From: Ovis canadensis
Lineage: Eukaryota; Chordata; Mammalia; Artiodactyla; Bovidae
NCBI RefSeq assembly: GCF_042477335.2
Contig: NC_091256.1
Location: 47,075,001-47,139,000 of the forward strand
Length of the DNA stretch: 64,000 nt
Reading direction: 5' to 3'
The notes beneath the pieces were generated by a model. That model was not told the DNA's origin. It did no database searches and saw only the letters and a list, made by a program, of their open reading frames with translations. Shown here piece by piece: positions 56,651 to 64,000 of this stretch. The position numbers were made by a program, and so were the translations under genes. The first letter of the stretch is position 1, and each line of letters opens with the position of its first letter.

Positions 56651-58149
56651 TATGATATTTTAACTTTATTGCCTGATTGACATGGAAAAATTTAATATTC
56701 CATAGAGACTGATTTATTATCCAATTGGTTCAATTGTGCGTCAGCCACTAGACTCCATAGAATTCTTTCTAAATATTCCTCCTCTCTGGAAGGGCCACAT
56801 TTTGCATAGTGTCATTGTATTCTGCTTCTATTTCCTACCTCTTTCTAGATTTACAGTCATAGCTTCCAATATCGTCATATGACTTCAGTCTGCCTTTCAA
56901 GTCTTCTCCTCCACTTTTCCCACAGAGCTGATACTCTGTGTCAGGGGTTTTCAGTTGCTTTCATGGTATGAAACAGTTTCAAATGAAATTCACTATATAT
57001 GAAAGATGTGTACAAGGGATAGACCAGAAAGTGTTCATTTGTTGCACTGGAGATTTCAAAAGGATATTCCTTTATTTTGAACCCTCCCAACATTCATAAA
57101 GCTGAATGTGAACTGCCAGATAAATAGAACAATGGAGCTCTAATGATGAACATGGAAGTTTGAAGTCAGGGGTTATGAATGACATTTGTATTTTTATATC
57201 AGCCTCAATATAATTTTGTTTTTAACAGCATCTCTTGCAATCTTAGGCTATGCTTCAATTACATGGATCCAAAAGCTCTAAAGAGGAGTAATATCTAACA
57301 ATAGTAAGCAACTTCTTATCATGAATATAAAAGTCAAACAAGTCCAACATAAAATAAACAATAAAAGCATCAATTATAACATATGATTCCAGTGCAATAT
57401 GCTGCCTATTAGCTTGTTATTAAACCATTGGTTGTGTTTCTTTGACAAGATCATGTGGCAAATATGGATATGCCTGAACCTTGCCTGTCATTGGGCAGAG
57501 CACTCGGACACTGCAGCAAGTAGCTCATGTGGGCAGACACCAACTGGTCTGAGTTCCAAAATTTTACAAATGATGTAAAGATATAGCCAGCAAGATCACT
57601 GAGTTATTGAGGAAAGGAACCCTTACTTTCATATTCTCATAGAACTTAGCATGGTAAATCTAATTGCTGTTTTTGCATTACCGTGGAATTTTTTTCCTAG
57701 TATCTGTGATTTGTATCCACAAAAGATTTCAAGATTCTTGGCTGCAGAAACTCTGTGTGCATATGCATGTATACGAGTGTACGTGTATGCCCCTCTCGCT
57801 ATGTATATGGCTCACCTTCCTCTACCAGCATGCTGAACCAATAGGATTATGGTGAGACTACTAGGATGGAATATTCTCTTAGGATTCTCTTCTTTCTCAT
57901 CTTTCTCAACAATATTCATGGTCCTAACCTTTCTACAGAAGTTCTGCTTCTCCAATCTGATCAAGTGCTCAGCTAATCTTCAATGAAAAGGACAGGATTC
58001 CTGTGACATACATTACATAAAGATAAGACAAAGAAATTAAGCAAATGATACTGGACATTTTATTTAACTTTATCTGGAGCATTTGGGTAACTTATTCCAA
58101 AAGACTGTTTTAATGACTAAATATGTTATTATATATAACTTTATATATT
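56651..58149. other. Intergenic DNA
   Basis: No gene or repeat is recognised. The unique stretch 57380-57510 is repeat-free and may be conserved non-coding DNA, which cannot be judged from one genome. Confidence 0.4.
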
Positions 58150-58320
58150 TATATATAAATACTTAGAATAGTGACTGGCAAGTAGAAAGTCCAGAATATG
58201 TTAGGTATTATTAATGTATATTAAATGCCTACTATGTGACCAGTGCTTTACTGGGTCCTTCAATACATGGTCTCATTTACCTAAAGTGTATCCTACCCAC
58301 CAGGACTCAGATTGTCACAA
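58150..58320. repeat. Possible MIR-type remnant
   Basis: 'gtgactggcaagtagaaagt' and 'gcctactatgtgaccagtgc' suggest the ends of old mammalian repeats. Family and strand are uncertain. Confidence 0.3.
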
Positions 58321-59399
58321 GTGCACAATACTGAAACTAATAGTTGCTTAATTAAGATTTACTGAACATACAAGTGAATTGAATGAAGAATGCAGCTGTT
58401 ATTTATAGATCTCCTCCTCTCATTCTCTTTGCTTTCGACACCTTAGATCTGGATGGTATGAAAGGACAGGTCAAGGCTTATTTTTGCTTCTTTGAGTGCA
58501 AGGTCTTGGAGGTTCTGACCATGTGCTTTGCCTCATGGTCAACATGCAGCCATTCACGGTGGTGCCTGTTTCGCTTCCAACACAGCTCCCACGCCTTGCA
58601 TATGCTATTTACTCTCCTAGAAGCAGCCTGAAACATTGAAGCAGATGCTCTGTGTATGGCTTCACCTAACTGTGCCAGAGTTTCAGCTTTCAGATTGGAA
58701 AGAAAATAAAAGTGTGCGCAAGGTTGGCAGGTGGGAGTGAGACAGAGACGGGGAAGGAGAAAGAGGCAGGGAGAAGGGAGAATTCTGGGCTAGTTCTGAA
58801 GAGATACAGGGCTTTATAAGAACTCACCAACATAAAGAATTGAACAGAATGTAGCCAAAACTAGGCTGCCTGCAAATGCCAAATAATAAGAATCCTTTAT
58901 CAGGAACACTAGGAACCCTTTCAGGAGAGAAGCATAAAGAATTCCAGGAAGCACATATTCAAAGCCTGTTTCCTAGGCAGCTGAAGCCACCCACCTTCCC
59001 TGGAACAAATGGAGCCAAATTCAGTTCTCAAATGTGCCATTTGCCTTGCCTTTCAAAACACTCCTGAGAGTTCATCTGGTATCTTTTGCTTTCTGAAAGA
59101 AGCCTGTAAGAGAAGGGTTTCATACTGCTATCTGGTCATTGGAAACCTTGTAATTCCAAGGCTTGTCTCCCAAATGCCCCACCTTAGCCTTTGACCACCT
59201 CTGTAGCAGTCTCAAGCTGAGCTGTCACTCCAGAGAGTGTGAAATAGAGCATCACAGCTGATTTCTCTTGCAGTTCTTTGAAGTTCTTGGGAAGGAATTG
59301 AGCCACTCATCTATAGCTGGTTTCTGGGGCCCTATGTGTACCTTTAAAACTGGCTTTAGTTGGAATATGAAATAAGGAGACAGATTTGGGGGAGGGAAG
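58321..59399. other. Intergenic DNA
   Basis: Unique sequence. The frames at 58383-58631 and 58876-59194 show no domain or exon boundary pair. Confidence 0.4.
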
Positions 59400-59705
59400 A
59401 AAGTCTGCTTAAATAAATTGCAGTATGTCAGTGTGACAAAATAAGCCATTAAGAAGCATGTTGTATGACAGTAACTTAATTATATGGGGAAAAGTTCAAG
59501 GATAAATTATTAAATGGGAAACAATCAAGTTTCAGAATAGATCATCCCAGTAATGTCAAAATGCATGTACCTAGAAGGAAAAGTACTGAAATGGTAAGTA
59601 CTGTGGCGGCATCTGGATAATAGAATTATGAGAAACTTTTAATTCCTTCTTTGGTTTTCTTTGCTTTCAAATTTTCTATGGTGAACACATTAAATTTTAA
59701 TCACA
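59400..59705 (+). repeat. Probable old L1 3' end
   Basis: 'gtactgtggcggcatctgga', 'tttggttttctttgctttca' and 'ctatggtgaacacattaaat' resemble an old L1 3' end. Confidence 0.45.
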
Positions 59706-61254
59706 AAACGTATATTAATATAAATATAGATCTAATAAAGGTATAGTATAAAGTATAAAATCAATCTAGTAAAGGAATATAATGTACTAATCGGATGATA
59801 GTAGTGTCAGGTTACAACCAAAGTCTTTTTCATCTCACATCTTTCATCTCTTCACTGTCAACTCTTATATCTCAACTTTATAGGTTAGCATGCTATTATA
59901 CATTGTCACAGCTCTCTGGATGGTTCTTTGAGAGCCTACCCTGTTTCCCAGGATTATGACTTATTTTTCTCTTGCACACAAACTCCCACCTTGAACTAAT
60001 AGGCATAGAACTATAAGCACGGCAAGTATAATATTGAATGGTCCAGTCTGGCAGGACCAGCCAACGTGAGGATGGAGAGTATATTAAGAGGTGTTAAGAA
60101 AGAGGTGAGTTAAATGACCCAAGATGAGGACAGAAACACGGATAAGCAATTGTTTCCACTGCTAACTTTGTATTTCCTGTGAGGGAAATGAAGGGAAGCA
60201 AGGGGATCTTCCCAACCACATTTTAATTTGAAAGAAAGTCTCTCTTCCAGACACATAAACACACACAGAGCCTGTTTCTCATTAGGACCCTTCACAGCCA
60301 ACATAGAATGTGGTAGTGCTCAATAAATACTCCTTGAACGTACAAAAAAACAAATCCCACTCTCCGTTGTATTGTATCCTCACAACCAGAGGTGGCTGTG
60401 GGTGGCCAGGGTGGAGAGGACAGACCACCCAAGTAAAATTCATCACAGGGTCTCCTAGCTTCCCAGGCAGCCTGGCAGGGAGCACTCCTCAGCAAGCATG
60501 CCCCCAAATACACCATCCTTTCCTGCCAGGACTAGAGTGCCTTGCGGGATGGAGGCTGTGAGCAAAGTTTAGAGCAAGCCTGGCAAACTGGCAATCCACC
60601 AGCCAGATGTAATTCTTGTTTTGGTTTGTTTTGACTTTGACTTTTTCATAGTGTTTTGCAAACACTTGATTGCAGAGGCTTTATTTTTGATGGCAGGGAG
60701 CAGGTGTGCCCCAGGTGACCCTACCCCACCTCTTCCTGGTCTTCTTTCTGGAAGTTTCTCTAATTTACATAACCCCCAAACTTTTAGGGTTTGTAACCTC
60801 TGCTTGGAAGAAAGCTGTGGGGAATACTTACTCTAATACTGCAGAGAAGATGATAAAAGTATTAATTATAGCAGCAAACATCCGGATGCATACTTAGTCT
60901 GTACCAGATTCTATCCTAAGGGCTTTATAGGTATGTATCATCTAACATTCAAAGCAGGCTGAAGGCAACACTGTAGGACTTTGTTCAGATCTCCTTAGGC
61001 CCCTCTTACTGGTCTGAGGTTTTCCTCCCCCAGCTTCTAATATGTGCAAGCACCTAAATTGGGCACTTAAAACTCTTTTTCAGAAGACTAACATAAGCCG
61101 CTGGAGCTTGGTAATTTACATTCTCCCCCATCTCTTCCTGGCAATGACTAGTTGGCAGTAAGATCACTAGCACTCCAGAGCTCTACAGATAGACCAGGCT
61201 GAAGCTTTACTTTGAAATTCAGCTTTCCCTGGTCTCTTCCACTTCCCCACCACC
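59706..61254. other. Intergenic DNA with a possible MIR scrap
   Basis: 'tctgtaccagattctatcct' and 'aagggctttataggtatgta' (60897-60945) resemble a reverse MIR. Otherwise nothing is recognised. Confidence 0.38.
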
Positions 61255-61350
61255 TCTGAGTAATCTTATCCTACATGTGAAGAAAGTGAAGCCCAGAGTA
61301 ACTTGCCCTAGTGCACAAAATGGCAAGTTGCAGAACCTAGGCCTATCTGA
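61255..61350 (-). repeat. MIR SINE fragment
   Basis: 'atcctacatgtgaagaaagt', 'gaagcccagagtaacttgcc' and 'gcaagttgcagaacctaggc' follow the reverse-complement MIR. Confidence 0.55.
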
Positions 61351-61779
61351 GCTTCCTAGGGTTAAAATATGACAGGAAAAAAAAGTTGTTTAAAAAAAAA
61401 ATGCCCAAACCCTTCCTTTATATATTTAACATAGAAATCATTTATATGGTGGCAGTGATGACTAACCCAGTTGAACTAGCCTGTCCCTCTTTGCTTCCCT
61501 CTTTGCTTCCCTTCTTTCCATCTAAAGCCTCTTTACTTGGGAAAACTGTGGATATAGAAAAGAATCGTATTGAGGAATAAGATGTATTGATAGAAGTCTG
61601 TGATGGTAGATGTTTCATTCTAAGCAACCAACAAAACTGCTCTGCCATGTCACCATATTGACCAAAAAAACACATTTTGCAGTTTAGCTAGATGCTTTGG
61701 TATTATTTCAATATATCTGGACCAAATAATTGTATAAAATCTGAGTCATATACTCACAGATTCAACACATATTTACTGA
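61351..61779. other. Intergenic DNA
   Basis: A 12-bp unit CCCTCTTTGCTT is repeated in tandem near 61485-61510. No gene is seen. Confidence 0.38.
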
Positions 61780-61973
61780 GATCTGGCTCAAATGGTAAAG
61801 ATTCTGCCTGCAATGTGGGAGACCCCAGCTGGATCCCTGGGTTGGTAAGATGCCTCTAGAGAAGGAAGTGGCTACCACTCCAGTACTGCCTGGAGAATTC
61901 CATGGACAGAGGAGCCTAGCTAGCTACAGTCCACGGGTCGCAAAGAGTCAGACATGACTGAGTGACTAACACT
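61780..61973 (+). mobile_element. Bov-tA SINE
   Basis: The head is slightly truncated ('ggctcaaatggtaaagattc'); the body and tail are complete to 'gactgagtgactaacactc'. The flanks 'tatttactgag' and 'caccctgtgctaagccc' join into an older mammalian repeat, so the SINE sits inside it. Confidence 0.88.
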
Positions 61974-62714
61974 CACCCTGTGCTAAGCCCTATGGTAGAA
62001 CTCTGGCAGGGATGTCATTAGGAACAAAACCAGCTTTCCCAAAGTGGTGCCATGGAGAAGTTATTCCTTGAGGCGACGGTGATGAAGACCACAGTCACTG
62101 CTTCCCATAAGGGTATGTGAAGTAGGGTTCCCACCTTTGTCAGGCTCTGTGATAATAGCCAGAGGAGGTTCTCTGCAGGTGGTGTTGCAGGTCTGTCCCT
62201 TGAGCTGCATCAGCCTCCATGCTCTAATATCATTCTTAAACCTCATACAGAAGCATAGGCACATCAAATGAGAACAAACCATGGCCATGCTCCCCTGTAA
62301 CCCCTTTATGTTAATCACTTATTTTCTATGTTTACACTTGGACACTTATCATTGAGGTAGACAGAAGTATGAGCCCAATACAATTAGCCCAAACCCCCAA
62401 AGCCAAAGACTCCATTAGGAAATTACAATAAAACTGAGAAATGGTCTGGTTCCTCCTGTGCTACAATTTACTTCATGTGCTTTGAGTATTTTGGTTTGTT
62501 TGTTTGTTTGTTTCTCAAAGTAATAATACATCTTGGATCCTTCAGAGTTGTTCTTGATATTTTAAACAAGGAGACAAGACAATCGAATAATAGTAATACT
62601 TTTAAAAAACTATCATTTTCAAGGTATTTTACTATGGCATATGCATTCTTATTTAAATAGTGATTACATACAAATCCACACAATATAATTTAATTTTTAA
62701 ATTTTGCTCTTTAA
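61974..62714. other. Intergenic DNA with a (TTTG)n tract
   Basis: A TTTG repeat lies at about 62494-62513. No gene is recognised; the frame at 62061-62318 has no domain. Confidence 0.4.
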
Positions 62715-62830
62715 AAATACAGAAAAACAGATGTTATTGTCATGACTCTATAGATGAGAAATCTGAAGTTTAGAGTTTTTAAGTTACTTGTCTAAATTCA
62801 AACAGTTCTTTTGTCTCCACCGCAAAGCTA
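62715..62830 (-). repeat. MIR-like remnant
   Basis: 'gactctatagatgagaaatc', 'tgaagtttagagtttttaag' and 'ttacttgtctaaattcaaac' fit a diverged reverse MIR. Confidence 0.42.
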
Positions 62831-63261
62831 GGGTTTGATAATTTTGTTTGAATGGATCTTTTCACTTGCTTTCACTTTTCTTACTTTCATATGTATCCCA
62901 GAGGGTATTTTCTTCTATTGTTTATTTTTCATTTTATTTTGCTTCAATTAAAAGAAAAATCAAAGAAAATCTACTTTGTTACTGTCTTAGTATGTAATAT
63001 TACATTGAAATTCATTTATAAGAAGCATAACATTTTAGTATTTTCTACTCTGCTTCCATAATTGAACAATTATAAAAAATGGCCCTCTGTTTCTATTTTA
63101 TTGGTCAATAAGTTATTTTGATAATTAATTCTTTTGGCAGTTTGGCTGAATGAGTTAAAACATTATGTTGAATCAATATTATGGTTTAAATTTCTAGTTC
63201 ACATTTTAAATCAATCTCTTCATTATAAATAGTAGTAATATAATAATATTTATATATTGGT
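62831..63261. other. AT-rich intergenic DNA
   Basis: Nothing is recognised. Confidence 0.4.
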
Positions 63262-63273
63262 AGTTTAATATTC

Positions 63274-63552
63274 CAGAGAATGCAATGGCACCCCACTCCA
63301 GTACTCTGGCCTGGAAAATCCCATGGACGGAGGAGCCTGGTAGGCTGCAGTCCACAGGGTCACGAAGAGTCGGACAAGACTGAGCAACTTCACTATGACT
63401 TTTCACTTTCATGCATTGGAGAAGGAAATGGCAACCTACTCCAGTGTTCTTGCCTGGAGAATCCCAGGGACGGTGGAGCCTCGTGGGCTACTGTCTATGG
63501 GGTTGCACAGAGTCGGACATGACTGAAGCAACTTAGCAGTAGTAGCAGCAGC
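63274..63552 (+). mobile_element. BOV-A2 SINE (dimeric), young
   Basis: Two Bov-A units are joined by 'cactatgacttttcactttc' and end in an AGC/AGT tail. A perfect 12-bp duplication AGTTTAATATTC lies at 63262-63273 and 63553-63564. Low divergence between the units and the family pattern suggests a recent insertion. Confidence 0.95.
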
Positions 63553-63589
63553 AGTTTAATATTCAATTTAAAAGAAAAGTATTTCTTTA

Positions 63590-63685
63590 AACATAGTTTG
63601 TAAGCTCTTTGGAGGCCAAAAACATGTTTCTTTGGTTTCACAGATTTAAGCACAGTGCTTGGCATAGTGTAGGCATGACCTTGAA
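63590..63685 (+). repeat. L2 LINE 3' end fragment
   Basis: 'agtttgtaagctctttggag' and 'aagcacagtgcttggcatag' followed by 'tgtaggc' are the L2 3' end. Confidence 0.55.
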
Positions 63686-64000
63686 GGCATTAAAATCCAG
63701 AGTGGAAAAAAAGATAAACAATGAATGAAGTGCAGAGGCTGGTGCAGAAAACTAAGGGAACAACAAAGAAAATTAGATTAAAAAGGCTTGGTTGAGATCA
63801 AGGTTAAAATTACTAACTTTGAAAGCAAAATTCTGTACTTTTAATTTCATAGCCTTACAGCCTTCCCTTTGTTTATGCCTCCCTCCTAGATCAAAGTGTC
63901 TCCAGTGCTCCAGAGTTTATGACTATTCATGAATAACACTGATAGAGAAGCTATAGGTGAAGTGCTAGTACCAACTTAGCCTCATACCAACGTTTAAATA
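63686..64000. other. Intergenic DNA
   Basis: No gene or repeat is recognised up to the window end. Confidence 0.4.

Overview
This window is mammalian nuclear DNA from a ruminant, most likely a bovid. Diagnostic repeats seen directly are several BovB (RTE-type) LINE copies, many Bov-tA / BOV-A2 SINEs with tRNA-Glu-like heads, three CHR-2-type SINEs, and artiodactyl L1 3' ends. The DNA is AT-rich and CpG-poor. Cattle, sheep and goat cannot be told apart from this view. No host protein-coding gene, tRNA, rRNA, CRISPR array or bacterial-type operon can be supported. The window reads as intergenic or long-intron DNA in which nearly all long open frames belong to retrotransposons.

Layout. 1-900: 3' end of a plus-strand BovB cut by the window edge. 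0.9-10.5 kb: mostly non-repetitive DNA with MIR, L2 and one L1 3' end carrying a SINE scrap. 10.5-18.3 kb: Bov-tA copies, a short hAT-type element with an 8-bp target duplication, a small BovB piece, a probable solo LTR (about 12.04-12.56 kb), a 2-kb plus-strand BovB and two consecutive L1 3' ends. 18.3-24.7 kb: repeat-poor apart from an old L1, a MIR and one SINE. 24.7-28.0 kb: a dense nest, with a Bov-tA split by an LTR that is itself split by a Bov-A SINE, then Bov-tA and CHR-2. 28-35.4 kb: old L1, MIR, CHR-2 and SINE pieces. 35.4-38.9 kb: a young 5'-truncated minus-strand L1 whose remaining ORF2 is open for 1005 codons. 39.6-45.2 kb: two minus-strand BovB copies with L1 and BOV-A2 pieces between. 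45.3-51.9 kb: SINEs, an L1 inserted in a MER5-type element, a minus-strand retroviral LTR with a tandem-repeat leader, CHR-2 and another MER5-type element. 51.9-64 kb: mainly unique DNA with a (CT)n tract, a MER2-type transposon split by a BovB tail, old L1 and a young BOV-A2.

The elements work as layers of parasitic DNA. BovB and L1 encode the endonuclease and reverse transcriptase that move themselves. The Bov SINEs share their 3' end with BovB and are moved by it; CHR-2 and other A-tailed copies depend on LINE enzymes. Target-site duplications could be read by eye for about a dozen insertions and give exact edges and nesting order. Repeat family names come from recall of consensus sequences, not from a search. 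No clearly new biological system was found. The best leads are the LTR nest at 25.5-26.3 kb, the 50-bp repeat beside the LTR at 50.6 kb, the L1 whose first methionine comes from its own target duplication, and a possible terminal exon near 24.3 kb.
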